This document shows positions 37,317 to 45,842 of a DNA stretch of 64,000 nt, in pieces. The stretch is from contig CAVXXM010000001.1 of NCBI GenBank assembly GCA_963765745.1, positions 1 to 64,000 of the forward strand, written 5' to 3'. Within the stretch, counting starts at the first letter, position 1; every line of letters starts with the position of its first letter. This stretch comes from JAHFPN01 sp963765745 (GTDB taxonomy: Bacteria > Pseudomonadota > Alphaproteobacteria > Rhizobiales > Xanthobacteraceae). The position numbers and the translations under genes were made by a program. The notes below the pieces were generated by a model. The model searched no databases, was not told the origin of the DNA, and saw only the letters and a program-made list of their open reading frames with translations.

Positions 37317-38269
37317 AGAGCTTTTCCGACCTGACCGAACAGGAAATCCTGGCGCTGGCGGTCGCTTCCGAGGAGGAGGACTCGCGCATCTATCGCGATT
37401 TCGCGGAAGGACTGCGCGCGAATTATCCGGCCTCGGCCAAGGTGCTCGACGAGATGGCCGAGGAAGAGACGCAACACCGCCATATGCTGCTCGAGCTGCA
37501 CCGCAAGAAATTCGGCGAGCATCTGCCCCTGATCCGGCGCCAGGACGTGCGGGGCTTCATCAGCCGGCGGCCGGTCTGGCTGGTGCGGCCGCTCGGCCTC
37601 GACAAGGTGCGCAGGGTCGCCGAGGAGATGGAATTCGAGGCCGCGCGCTTCTATGCCAAAGCGGCCGAGCGCTCGACCGACACCTCCATTCGGAAACTGC
37701 TGGGCGATCTCGCGGAAATCGAGCGCGGCCACGAAAGCCTCGCCGCGCGCCTCGGCGAGACGATCCTCACCACCGGCGTGCGCGAGGAAGAGGAACGGAC
37801 CAGGCGGCGCATGTTCGTGCTGCAGTTCGTGCAGCCGGGACTGATCGGGCTCATGGACGGCTCGGTCTCGACGCTCGCGCCGCTGTTCGCCGCCGCCTTC
37901 GCCACCCACAATACCTGGAACGCGTTCCTGGTCGGCCTCGCCGCCTCGGTCGGTGCCGGCATCAGCATGGGCTTCGCCGAGGCGCTCTCCGACGACGGCA
38001 GCCTCACCGGCCGCGGCGCGCCCTGGCTGCGCGGCTTCGTCTGCGGGCTGATGACCATGATCGGAGGGATCGGGCACACCCTGCCCTATCTGATTCCGCA
38101 TTTCGGCATCGCCACAACGGTCGCCGTGGCGGTGGTGGTGGCTGAGCTCGCCGCCATCTCCTATATCCGCTACCGCTACATGGACACGCCATTCTGGTCG
38201 GCGAGCTTGCAGGTAGCGTTCGGCGGCGCGTTGGTGTTCGCCGCCGGCGTGCTGATCGGAAATTCGTGA
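37313..38269 (+). CDS. mbfA: Membrane-bound ferritin MbfA (erythrin-VIT1 iron exporter)
   Basis: The 318-residue protein fuses an N-terminal ferritin-like (erythrin) domain with a VIT1/CCC1-type membrane domain. Iron ligands are visible in ASEEEDSRIYRDF, DEMAEEETQHRHML, EEMEFEAARFYAKAAE and EIERGHESL. The membrane part begins VQPGLIGLMDGSVSTLAPLFAAAF (adjacent blocks) and continues through GAGISMGFAEALSDDGS. In Bradyrhizobium and Agrobacterium MbfA exports ferrous iron to protect against iron and peroxide stress and is controlled by Irr. I could not find a convincing Irr box upstream. The ATG at 37313 overlaps the corrected end of the GST frame. Confidence 0.92.
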   Translation: MKSFSDLTEQEILALAVASEEEDSRIYRDFAEGLRANYPASAKVLDEMAEEETQHRHMLLELHRKKFGEHLPLIRRQDVRGFISRRPVWLVRPLGLDKVRRVAEEMEFEAARFYAKAAERSTDTSIRKLLGDLAEIERGHESLAARLGETILTTGVREEEERTRRRMFVLQFVQPGLIGLMDGSVSTLAPLFAAAFATHNTWNAFLVGLAASVGAGISMGFAEALSDDGSLTGRGAPWLRGFVCGLMTMIGGIGHTLPYLIPHFGIATTVAVAVVVAELAAISYIRYRYMDTPFWSASLQVAFGGALVFAAGVLIGNS

Positions 38270-38277
38270 AGGCGGCA

Positions 38278-39274
38278 ATGTTCGTCCTTGCGCATCTGTC
38301 CGACCCGCATATTCCACCGCTGCCGCAGCCGAGCTTGCCGGAGCTCCTCGGCAAGCGGGCGACCGGCTATTTCAACTGGCGGGTCAATCGCGGCGGGCAC
38401 CACCGCCGGGATGTGCTCGACAAAATCGTCGCCGATCTCAAGGCGCAGGCCCCGCACCACATCGCGGTGACCGGCGACCTCGCCAACCTGTCGCTGCCCG
38501 CCGAATTTCCCATCGGGCTGTCGTTTCTCAGCGATCTAGGACCCGCCGAGCAGGTCACATTGATCCCCGGCAATCACGATGCCTATGTGCGTGCCCAAGC
38601 GAAAACGCATCTGTCTTCGTGGCGGGATTTCCTGCTCGGCGATGCGGCGCAGGCGCCGGTCTTTCCGTTCGTGCGCCGGCGCGGACCGCTGGCGATCGTC
38701 GGCCTTTCCACCGCGCTGCCGACGGCGCCGTTCCTCGCCACCGGCAAGCTTGGCCGCGAGCAACTCGATGCGCTGGCGCAGACTCTCGAAGCGTTCGGCA
38801 AGGAAAACGTCTTCCGCGTCGTGCTGATCCATCATCCGCCGGCGGGCAACCGTCCCCTGCACAAGCGTCTGACCGACGCGGCGGCGTTCCGCGCGGTCAT
38901 CGCGCGGCTACGGCGCGGAGCTGATCCTCACCGGCCACGATCACCGGGCGCTGCATGAGGAGATCGCCGGACCGCGCGGGCCGGTGCCGGTAATCGGCGT
39001 GCCCTCGGCCTCGGCCGCGCATGACGATCCGCGCGGCCGGGCCGCGTACAATCTCTACCGGATCAGCGGCGAAGCGGGCCGCTGGCGTTGCGAGGTCGAG
39101 CGCCGCGGGCTCGACGCGGCAGGCTCCGGCGTCGTCTCGCTGGAAAAATTCGCGCTCGGCGCGCGCAAGACGGCGGCACGGCCGAAGCGGGCCGGGAAGC
39201 GTCCGCGCGTCAGCGCGGCGCAAACAGCAAAGCGGCGGCGAACAGGATCGCGATCCCGGCGAGCACGCCGATGA
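38278..39274 (+). CDS. Calcineurin-like metallophosphoesterase with one frameshift
   Basis: The protein begins MFVLAHLSDPHIPPLP with the first metal motif DPH, continues AVTGDLANLS (GD motif), LIPGNHDAYVR (GNHD motif) and VVLIHHPPAGN (HH). After FRAVIAR the frame written here runs to 38958, but the true continuation YGAELILTGHDHRALHEEIAG (GHDH motif, adjacent blocks) is one base over. Removing the extra C near 38908 joins it to the frame ending at 39274 (about 331 aa). The corrected C terminus is Lys/Arg-rich and overlaps the convergent gene by about 65 bp, so it may carry another small error. The ATG at 38278 has AAGG upstream; GTG 38266 is possible. Confidence 0.75.
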
Positions 39275-39734
39275 CGAAAGCGGGCAACGACGCCGTCCAG
39301 CGCTGCGGCGCGCCCGAGGGCAGCGCGACCAGCGACTGCTCGCGCGCCACGATGCGGCGGGCGACATAGCGCGTGATCGCCGCCACTATCGGCTCGATTT
39401 CCGCCGATTCAGCCAGCACCTTGCGGCCATAGAAGGTGTCGAGCAGAAAACGATAGGTGCGCTTGTCGCGGCCCATGACGACGTGCGCCACGTTGTCGAT
39501 CCACAGCCGCGGGGTCGAGCCCTGGGTCAGGCCGCGATCGAACAGATCGGAATGCTCCGAGGCGATCTCCTTGAAGATCGGGTCGGTCGCATCATTCAGG
39601 ATCTCGAGCCGCGCCGCTTCCGCGTCGCGCAGTTCGACGATGACGGCGGAACGCTCCGCCACCTCGATGCGCGCCTCGCGCAGCGCTCTACGCAAGGGCG
39701 TCGGTTCCGCTCGCGCCCGTCCGGTCTCGTCCAT
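39210..39734 (-). CDS. Uncharacterised tail-anchored protein, 174 residues
   Basis: The soluble part (1-145) is Glu/Arg/Ala-rich and partly helical (RALREARIEVAERSAVIVELRD) and contains FYGRKVLAESAEIEPIVAAITRY. The C terminus is a single hydrophobic anchor (LPAFVIGVLAGIAILFAAALLF as adjacent runs) ending APR, a tail-anchored layout. I recognise no enzymatic motif. Its 3' end overlaps the 3' end of the convergent metallophosphoesterase. Confidence 0.7.
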   Translation of the reverse strand: MDETGRARAEPTPLRRALREARIEVAERSAVIVELRDAEAARLEILNDATDPIFKEIASEHSDLFDRGLTQGSTPRLWIDNVAHVVMGRDKRTYRFLLDTFYGRKVLAESAEIEPIVAAITRYVARRIVAREQSLVALPSGAPQRWTASLPAFVIGVLAGIAILFAAALLFAPR

Positions 39735-39865
39735 GGTTCCCGTCCGCCGCTAAGCTAGCGGCTTGGGAAAGCTGCGGAAAGGGCCGAAATGTCCTTGCTA
39801 CGCATGGCTTGGTCCCGCGACATTCATGCCGCCATCGCATCTCGCCGGTCTGCGCTGGATTGGCT

Positions 39866-40747
39866 ATGTCAACGGCCACGACGGATGCGCTGGAGAAATC
39901 GGTGAGCAGCTTCGTCCTCGTCATGGTGCTGGTCGGCGCGCTCCTGCACGCGAGCTGGAACGCGATCCTCAAGGCACAGAAGGATCAGCTATCGGCATCC
40001 GCGCTGATCGCGGCCGGCGCCGGGATCGTGGCGATCCCGCTGATGCTGTTGTTGCCGCCGCCGGCGCCGGCGGCCGTGCCTTACATCGTCGCCTCGGCGA
40101 TCATCCATGTCGGATATTTCGCGCTGATCGGCTACGCCTATCGCACCGCCGACCTCGGCGTCGCCTATCCGCTGACGCGCGGCTCGGCGCCGGTGTTCAC
40201 GGCGCTGATCGCTTTCCTGCTGATCGGCGAGACGCTCGGCCTGAATGGCTGGCTCGCGGTGCTGCTGATCGCCGCCGGCATCGTGACGCTCTCGGCCGAC
40301 GCGCTGATCCGCGGCGGGCTTTCGGCGAAAACGGCCGCGGCGGCGTTCGCCAATGCCGCGGTCATCGTCACCTATACGTTGGTCGACGGCCTCGGCGCGC
40401 GGGCGGCCGGCAGTGGTATCGTTTACGGCGCGTGGATGATCGCGGGGACCGGCGGGCTCGTTGCGTTGCTCGCGCTCGCCGTGCGCCCGCGGGCTTCGAT
40501 CGAAACCGCGCGCAAGGGCTGGCGCCTCGCGCTCGTCGCCGGCGTGCTCACGCTCGGCTCCTACGGGATCGCGCTGTGGGCGATGACGCTCGCGCCGATC
40601 GGCCTGGTCGCCGCGCTGCGCGAGACCTCGGTGCTGTTCGCGGCGATCATGGGCGCGTATTTCTTCCGCGAGCCGTTCGGACCGAAGCGCTGGATCGCGC
40701 TCGCGCTGATCGTGGGCGGAATCGTGCTGTTGCGGCTGCCGGTCTGA
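39866..40747 (+). CDS. EamA/DMT family transporter
   Basis: The protein (293 aa) has about ten membrane segments in two EamA repeats, with the family-like first-repeat end YRTADLGVAYPLTRGSAPVFTALIAFLLIGETLG (adjacent blocks) and second-repeat GLVAALRETSVLFAAIMGAYFFREPFGPKRW (adjacent blocks). DMT transporters export metabolites or drugs; the substrate here is unknown. I prefer the ATG at 39866 (MSTATTDALEK) because the upstream 19 residues from 39809 are Cys/His/Arg-rich and not membrane-like. Confidence 0.85.
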   Translation: MSTATTDALEKSVSSFVLVMVLVGALLHASWNAILKAQKDQLSASALIAAGAGIVAIPLMLLLPPPAPAAVPYIVASAIIHVGYFALIGYAYRTADLGVAYPLTRGSAPVFTALIAFLLIGETLGLNGWLAVLLIAAGIVTLSADALIRGGLSAKTAAAAFANAAVIVTYTLVDGLGARAAGSGIVYGAWMIAGTGGLVALLALAVRPRASIETARKGWRLALVAGVLTLGSYGIALWAMTLAPIGLVAALRETSVLFAAIMGAYFFREPFGPKRWIALALIVGGIVLLRLPV

Positions 40748-40778
40748 AGCGGCGAGCCGTTCGCGCGAACCGGACGAT

Positions 40779-41054
40779 TTACTGGCGGTACTGCTGAATG
40801 CGCGTGGTGCGGAGGCCGGCGAGGCCGTGCCGCTCGATGGACTCCTGCCAGGCGAGGAATTCCTCGACCGTCAGCGTGTAGCGATTGCAGGCTTCCTCGA
40901 GCGAAAGCAGTCCGCCGCGCACGGCCGCTACGACTTCGGCCTTGCGGCGGATGACCCAACGCCGTGTATTGGCCGGGGGCAGGTCCGCGATCGTCAGTGG
41001 GCTGCCGTCGGGGCCGATCACGTACTTGGCCCGGGGGCGATGCGCCTCAGTCAT
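40779..41054 (-). CDS. sciP: CtrA inhibitor SciP (DUF1153)
   Basis: SciP is a small helix-turn-helix protein that binds CtrA and blocks its transcription activation, forming part of the alphaproteobacterial cell-cycle circuit. The 91-residue product matches the family over its length: KYVIGPDGSPLTIADLPPANTRRWVIRRKAEVVAAVRGGLLSLEEACNRY (in adjacent blocks), then TLTVEEFLAWQESIERHGLAGLRTTRIQQY (adjacent blocks). I chose the ATG at 41054; a GTG at 41063 in the same frame would add MSS and sits inside a (GTGA)n run. ctrA itself is 9 kb away and chpT 19 kb away in this window. Confidence 0.92.
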   Translation of the reverse strand: MTEAHRPRAKYVIGPDGSPLTIADLPPANTRRWVIRRKAEVVAAVRGGLLSLEEACNRYTLTVEEFLAWQESIERHGLAGLRTTRIQQYRQ

Positions 41055-41057
41055 GCT

Positions 41058-41077
41058 ACTCACTCACTCACACTCAC
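41058..41077. repeat. Tetranucleotide microsatellite before sciP
   Basis: On the sciP strand the leader reads as about four GTGA/GAGT units immediately upstream of the start codon, where a ribosome site should be. The unit is four bases, so a change in copy number would alter spacing or which GAG-rich segment acts as Shine-Dalgarno. Confidence 0.6.
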
Positions 41078-41142
41078 AACACGCGATGAACCTAGTCGGC
41101 AGCCATGAAGATTTCCCTAAGGCTATGTTTCCAAAGTGTTTC

Positions 41143-41158
41143 CGGCGCGAAAGCGCCG
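41143..41158. other. Short perfect hairpin between sciP and mnmA
   Basis: CGGCGC and GCGCCG pair around a GAAA tetraloop. It lies between divergent sciP and mnmA starts, is not followed by a T-run on either strand, and so is not a standard terminator. It could be structured leader RNA or chance in GC-rich DNA. Confidence 0.4.
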
Positions 41159-41273
41159 CAAAGCCCAATCAAGCTAGCTTTCGGGAAATCCGCCGCCGGG
41201 CTTTGCACCCGAAGGTCCGCTTTCCTATAAGGGATTTGTTAATGGGCCGGCCCGAGTCCGGCGGAGCAGCGCG

Positions 41274-42452
41274 ATGAAGCTCGATCTCGACATCGACGGC
41301 CGCCCGCAGGACACGCGGGTCGTGGTCGCCATGTCCGGCGGGGTCAATTCCTCGGTCGTGGCGGCGCTCCTGAAGCGGGCCGGCTACGACGTGGTCGGGG
41401 TCACGCTGCAGCTCTACGATCACGGCGCGGCCACCGCCCGCAAGGGCGCCTGCTGCGCCGGCAACGACATCCACGACGCGCGCCTGGTCGCGGCAAGGCT
41501 CGGCATCCCCCATTACGTGCTCGACTACGAGGAGCGCTTCCGCGCCGCCGTGGTCGAGCCGTTCGTCGAGAGCTACGTCACGGGCGAGACGCCGGTGCCG
41601 TGCGTGCTGTGCAACCAGAAGATCAAGTTCATGGATCTTCTATCCACAGCGCGCGGGCTCGGCGCCAGGGCGCTGGCGACCGGACACTATGTCGAGAGCC
41701 GCCGCTTGCCTTCGGGCCGGCGCGGGCTGTTTCGCGCCCGCGACGCCGAGCGCGACCAGAGCTATTTCCTCTATGCCACCACGCAAGAAGAGCTCGAGTT
41801 TCTCCGCTTCCCGCTCGGCGCGCTGGCCAAGCCCGAGGTGCGCACGATCGCGCGCGAGCTGGGGCTTGCCGTCGCCGACAAGCGCGACAGCCAGGACATC
41901 TGTTTCGTGCCGGAGGGCCGCTACGCCGACGTGATCGAGAAGTTGAAGCCCGGCGCGGCGCAGCCCGGCGAGATCGTGCACGTGGACGGGCGCGTGCTCG
42001 GCCGCCATCCCGGCATCGTGAATTTCACCGTCGGCCAGCGCCGCGGTCTCGGCGTCGCGGCCGGCCAGCCGCTCTATGTGGTGGGGCTCGATCCGGCGCG
42101 CCGGGAGGTTCGGGTTGGGCCGCGCGAGGCGCTCGCCGTCCGCCGCATCCGGATCGGCGAGGTGAACTGGCTCGGCGACGCAGCTTTGCCCGAAGCGGCG
42201 GCAGGCGGGCTCCCCGTCCATGTGCGCGTGCGGTCCACGCGGCCGCCGCAGCCGGCATATTTGTGCGCTGCAGCCTCCGGCATCGAGCTCGAACTTGTGG
42301 ATGGCGAAGAAGGCGTTGCGCCGGGTCAGGCTTGCGTGATTTATGAAGGGTCCGAGTCGCGCGCACGCGTGCTCGGCGGCGGTACGATTCGCGCGGCGGT
42401 GGCCGCCGCGCGCGAGAAGACTCTGGGCACAGAGCTACACGCGGCGTTCTAG
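41274..42452 (+). CDS. mnmA: tRNA-specific 2-thiouridylase MnmA, with unusual PP-loop
   Basis: MnmA thiolates U34 of tRNA-Lys, -Glu and -Gln. The 392-residue product is full length. The nucleophile cysteine is C113 in CVLCNQKIKF and the second cysteine C210 in SQDICFVPEGRY; TGHYVESRR and HFTVGQRRGLG-like NFTVGQRRGLG are present. The ATP-binding PP-loop, normally SGGVDSS, reads SGGVNSS at 21-27 because codon 25 (41346-41348) is AAT. The aspartate is very highly conserved in the PP-loop superfamily, so this is either a real deviation or a single G-to-A base error. Otherwise nothing suggests loss of function. Confidence 0.93.
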   Translation: MKLDLDIDGRPQDTRVVVAMSGGVNSSVVAALLKRAGYDVVGVTLQLYDHGAATARKGACCAGNDIHDARLVAARLGIPHYVLDYEERFRAAVVEPFVESYVTGETPVPCVLCNQKIKFMDLLSTARGLGARALATGHYVESRRLPSGRRGLFRARDAERDQSYFLYATTQEELEFLRFPLGALAKPEVRTIARELGLAVADKRDSQDICFVPEGRYADVIEKLKPGAAQPGEIVHVDGRVLGRHPGIVNFTVGQRRGLGVAAGQPLYVVGLDPARREVRVGPREALAVRRIRIGEVNWLGDAALPEAAAGGLPVHVRVRSTRPPQPAYLCAAASGIELELVDGEEGVAPGQACVIYEGSESRARVLGGGTIRAAVAAAREKTLGTELHAAF

Positions 42453-42468
42453 GTGGCGGAACAGGGTA

Positions 42469-43143
42469 ATGGTGGCGGATATCGACAGAGACACGGTCGA
42501 GAAGGTCTATGCGCGCTGGGCGCCGGTCTATGACATCGTGTTCGGGCCGGTGCTGGAGCGCGGCCGGCGCGCTTCGATCACCGCGGCCGACCGGGTCGGC
42601 GGCAGGATTCTCGAGCTCGGCGTCGGCACCGGCATTTCGCTGCCGGTGTTCGGGCGGCACTCGCGCATCGTCGGCATCGACATTTCCGAGCCGATGCTGC
42701 GCAAGGCGCAGGAACGGGTCGAGCGCGAAAGCCTCACGCACGTGGACGGACTTTCGGTGATGGACGCGGCGCGGCTCGGCTTCGCCGACGCGAGCTTCGA
42801 TTGCGCGGTGGCGCAATTCGTCATCACCACGGTGCCGGACCCGGAGGCGACGCTCGACGAGCTGGCGCGGGTGGTGCGGCCGGGCGGCGAGATCGTGCTG
42901 GTCAATCACATCAGCGCCGTGCGCGGGCCGCGGGCCGATATCGAGCGCTGGTTCGCGCAGCATTCCGGGACTTTCGGCTGGCGGTCGGAATTTCCGTTCG
43001 CGCGCATCGAAAGCTGGATGCGGCGCAACGGCGGCGTCCTGCTGCTGGAACACCGCAAGGTCCCGCCGCTCGGGATGTTCAGCCTGATCCGGCTCGCACG
43101 GACGGGCCTCGAGGAGCGCAGCGCGCGCGCCGCAGCCGGCTGA
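42469..43143 (+). CDS. Class I methyltransferase, PmtA-like (phosphatidylethanolamine N-methyltransferase)
   Basis: The 224-residue product has the class I SAM fold with VEKVYARWAPVYDIVFGPVLERGRR (adjacent blocks) at the N terminus, the SAM loop ILELGVGTGISLP, acidic IVGIDISEPML and the post-motif GGEIVLVNHI. The YxRWAPVYDxVFG opening is the mark of the Rhodobacter/Bradyrhizobium-type PmtA that methylates phosphatidylethanolamine towards phosphatidylcholine; the UbiE family is the close alternative. It starts 16 bp after mnmA, preceded by ACAGGG, and is followed by the tRNA-Met gene. Confidence 0.75.
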   Translation: MVADIDRDTVEKVYARWAPVYDIVFGPVLERGRRASITAADRVGGRILELGVGTGISLPVFGRHSRIVGIDISEPMLRKAQERVERESLTHVDGLSVMDAARLGFADASFDCAVAQFVITTVPDPEATLDELARVVRPGGEIVLVNHISAVRGPRADIERWFAQHSGTFGWRSEFPFARIESWMRRNGGVLLLEHRKVPPLGMFSLIRLARTGLEERSARAAAG

Positions 43144-43209
43144 GCGCTTGCCTTGACAGGTTATTTCTCGCGGCCCCATATCCGGCCCGCGCGACGCCAA
43201 GCGCATGGC

Positions 43210-43286
43210 GGCGGAGTAGCTCAGCTGGTTAGAGCAGAGGAATCATAATCCTTGTGTCGGGGGTTCGAGTCCCTCCTCCGCTACCA
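43210..43286 (+). tRNA. tRNA-Met (anticodon CAT), elongator type
   Basis: The 77-nt sequence folds as a cloverleaf: acceptor GGCGGAG (43210-43216) pairs with CTCCGCT (43276-43282) with a terminal G-U pair, D-arm GCTC/GAGC, anticodon loop ATCATAA with CAT at 43244-43246, and T-arm with GTTCGAGTC. The 3' ACCA is encoded (43283-43286). The GAATCATAATCC anticodon arm is that of alphaproteobacterial elongator tRNA-Met rather than initiator. Confidence 0.95.
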
Positions 43287-43360
43287 ATTCTCCCCCTTCA
43301 ACGACAAGCCAATCCAGAATTCCTGGCCTACAATCGCACCAACTGACGGGGGCCAAACCG

Positions 43361-43930
43361 ATGCGCATGCAATGGATCGCGATCGCCATACTCGTCGCGG
43401 TCGTTCTCTACGTCATCGTCGTGTTCAACCGCCTGGTGCGGCTGCGCAACCAGGTGCGCGAGGGCTGGAGCGGGATCGACGTGCAATTGCGGCGGCGCAC
43501 CGACCTCATTCCCAATCTGGTCGATACGGTGAAAGCCTACGCCACGCACGAGCGCGGGCTGTTCGAGCAGATCGCGGCGCTGCGCGCGTCGAGCATGGCG
43601 GCCGACAATGTCTCGAAGCAGGCCGCCGCCGAACGCGCGCTCAAAGGGGCGCTCGGCCGGCTGCTCGTGCTGGCCGAGGCCTATCCGGAACTGAAGGCCA
43701 ACCAGAATTATCTCAAGCTGCAGGAGCAGCTCGCCGAGATCGAGGATCAGCTGCAGATGGCGCGGCGCTATTACAACGGGTCGGCGCGCGACCTGAATGT
43801 CGCGATCCAGTCGTTTCCCAGCGTCGTGATCGCGCGGCCGCTGGGCTTCGTCGAGGCGGCGTTCTTCGAGCTCGATGATCGCGACGACGCGCAGGCGCCG
43901 AAGATTTCACTCTCGCGAGGCGAACCATGA
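43361..43930 (+). CDS. LemA family protein (second copy)
   Basis: The 189-residue product has an N-terminal membrane helix (IAIAILVAVVLYVIVVFN) and the LemA bundle: VREGWSGIDVQLRRRTDLIPNLVDTVKAYATHERGLFEQIAAL (adjacent blocks), YPELKANQNYLKLQEQL and RRYYNGSARDLNVAIQSFPS. It is coupled by a 4-bp overlap (ATGA) to the DUF2207 gene, a widespread pairing. It is about 40-50% like the copy at 31516-32082 by eye, so the two are old paralogues used in different operons. Confidence 0.92.
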   Translation: MRMQWIAIAILVAVVLYVIVVFNRLVRLRNQVREGWSGIDVQLRRRTDLIPNLVDTVKAYATHERGLFEQIAALRASSMAADNVSKQAAAERALKGALGRLLVLAEAYPELKANQNYLKLQEQLAEIEDQLQMARRYYNGSARDLNVAIQSFPSVVIARPLGFVEAAFFELDDRDDAQAPKISLSRGEP

Positions 43931-45832
43931 AAATGGCCAAATGCCTGGGGCTCGCGCTCGCGCTCCTGCTCGGCGCGCTCTCGAGCGCGCAGGCGGTCGA
44001 GCGCATACTTCTTTTCATCAGCGACGTGCGGGTGCAGCACAACGGCGACCTGCAGGTCACCGAGACCATCCGCGTCCAGGCCGAGGGCCGCGAAATCCGC
44101 CGCGGCATACTTCGTGACTTCCCGACAACCTACCGGCGCACCGACGGAACGCTGGTGGTGGTCGATTTCGAGGTGCAATCGGTCACCCGCGACGGCCGTT
44201 CCGAAAACTTCGTCACCGAAAACCTGGCCAACGGCGTGCGCATCCGGATCGGCCGGGCGAGCCAGACGCTCAGCACCGGCGTCCACGAATACGTCATCGC
44301 CTATCGCACGTCGCGGCAGATCGGCTTCTTCCAGAATTTCGACGAGCTCTACTGGAACGCCACCGGCACCGGCTGGACCTTCGCCATCGACCGGGCGGAG
44401 GCGCGCATCACGCTGCCCGAGCGCGCGACGTTCACGCAGCGCGCTTTCTACACCGGCCCGCAAGGCGCGCGCGGCAAGGACGCCGAGGTGGTCGAGGAGC
44501 AGCCCGGCCGCATCGTGTTCCGCACCACGCGGCCGCTGCCGCCGCGCAACGGCCTGACGGTGGCCGCCGCCTGGGCCAAGGGCATCGTCGAGCCGCCGAG
44601 TTCGGCGCAACTGGCGAGCTGGTGGCTGCGCGACAATCTCGCGCTGCATGTTTGGCGGCCTCGGCCTGATCCTCGTGTTCGGCTATTACGGGTTCGCGTG
44701 GCTCTCGGTCGGCCGCGATCCGAAGCGCGGCGTCGTCGTTCCGCTGTTCGGCCCGCCGGACGGCATGTCGGCCGCGGCCGTGCGCTACGTCTCGCAAATG
44801 AGCTTCGACGACAAAACGTTCAGCGCGGCGATCATCGATCTCGGCGTGCGCGGACATTTAATGCTGAAGGAAACCGACGACACGATGCGCCTGATCCAGC
44901 ACAAGGGCGGCCACGCCATCGCCGCGCCGGAACAGGCGGCGATGCGGGAGCTGTTCAAGTCCGATTCCACTCTCGAGCTCGAGCAGTCCAATCACGGGCC
45001 GCTCGGCAAGGCCAAGGACGCGCTGAAGGAAGGTCTGGCCGCCGCCTATTCCGGAAAGCTGTTCAACGCCAATGCGTGGTGGGCGGGCACGGGGCTGGCG
45101 CTGTGGTTCCTCGCGTCGCTGGTCGTGGTGATCACGGTCTTCGTCGGCGACGAGTCCGGCCTCGGGATGCTGTTGGGCAATGCGCTCGCGATCCCGGGCA
45201 TGATCACCGGCGCGCTGACGCTGCGCGCATGGCGGCGGGGAACGCCCGGCACATGGGGAAAAATCATCGGCGCGCTGTTCGCGCTCGGCTTCATCGCGGC
45301 CGGGTTCGGCGTGATGGCCGCCTTCGCGCGCGTGTGGGTCGATATATTGCCGGCCGCGATTCCGGCGCTGCTGGCGCCGCTCGTCGCGGTCGGATTCTCG
45401 TGGCTCAAGGCGCCCTCGGTGGCCGGCCGCAAGGTGATGGATCAGATCGAAGGCTTCCGGCATTACCTCGGCGTCGCCGAGAAAGAGCGGCTCGAATTCG
45501 TGAACCCGCCGAAAGAGACCGCGGAATTGTTCGAGCGCTTCCTGCCTTATGCCGTGGCGCTCGACGTCGAGAATGCGTGGGGCCAGCGTTTCGCCGGCGT
45601 GCTGGCCGCCGCGGCGGCGGCGGGCACCGCCACCACCATGAGCTGGTATTCGGGCAACCGCGACTTCGCCCGCGATCCGGTCAGCTTCACCAGCCATCTC
45701 GGGGGCGAGCTGTCGCAGACCATCGCCTCGGCTTCGACGCCGCCCGGATCGAGCGGCGGCGGCAGCTCGGGCAGCAGCGGCGGCGGTTCCTCGGGCGGCG
45801 GCGGCGGAGGCGGCGGCGGGTCGGGGTGGTAG
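43927..45832 (+). CDS. DUF2207 membrane protein with one frameshift
   Basis: The N-terminal half has a signal peptide (LGLALALLLGALSSAQA) and the DUF2207 extracytoplasmic domain (ISDVRVQHNGDLQVTETI, RRGILRDFPTTYRR, IAYRTSRQIGFF). At about 44647 one extra C (CTG C ATG TTT) throws the frame; the continuation MFGGLGLILVFGYYGFAWLS and the cytoplasmic part (PPDGMSAAAVRYVSQMSFDD) follow in the next frame to 45832. Corrected length is 634 aa, ending in a Gly/Ser-rich tail typical of the family. Role unknown; paired with LemA. Confidence 0.85.
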
Positions 45833-45842
45833 GGCGAGCCGC

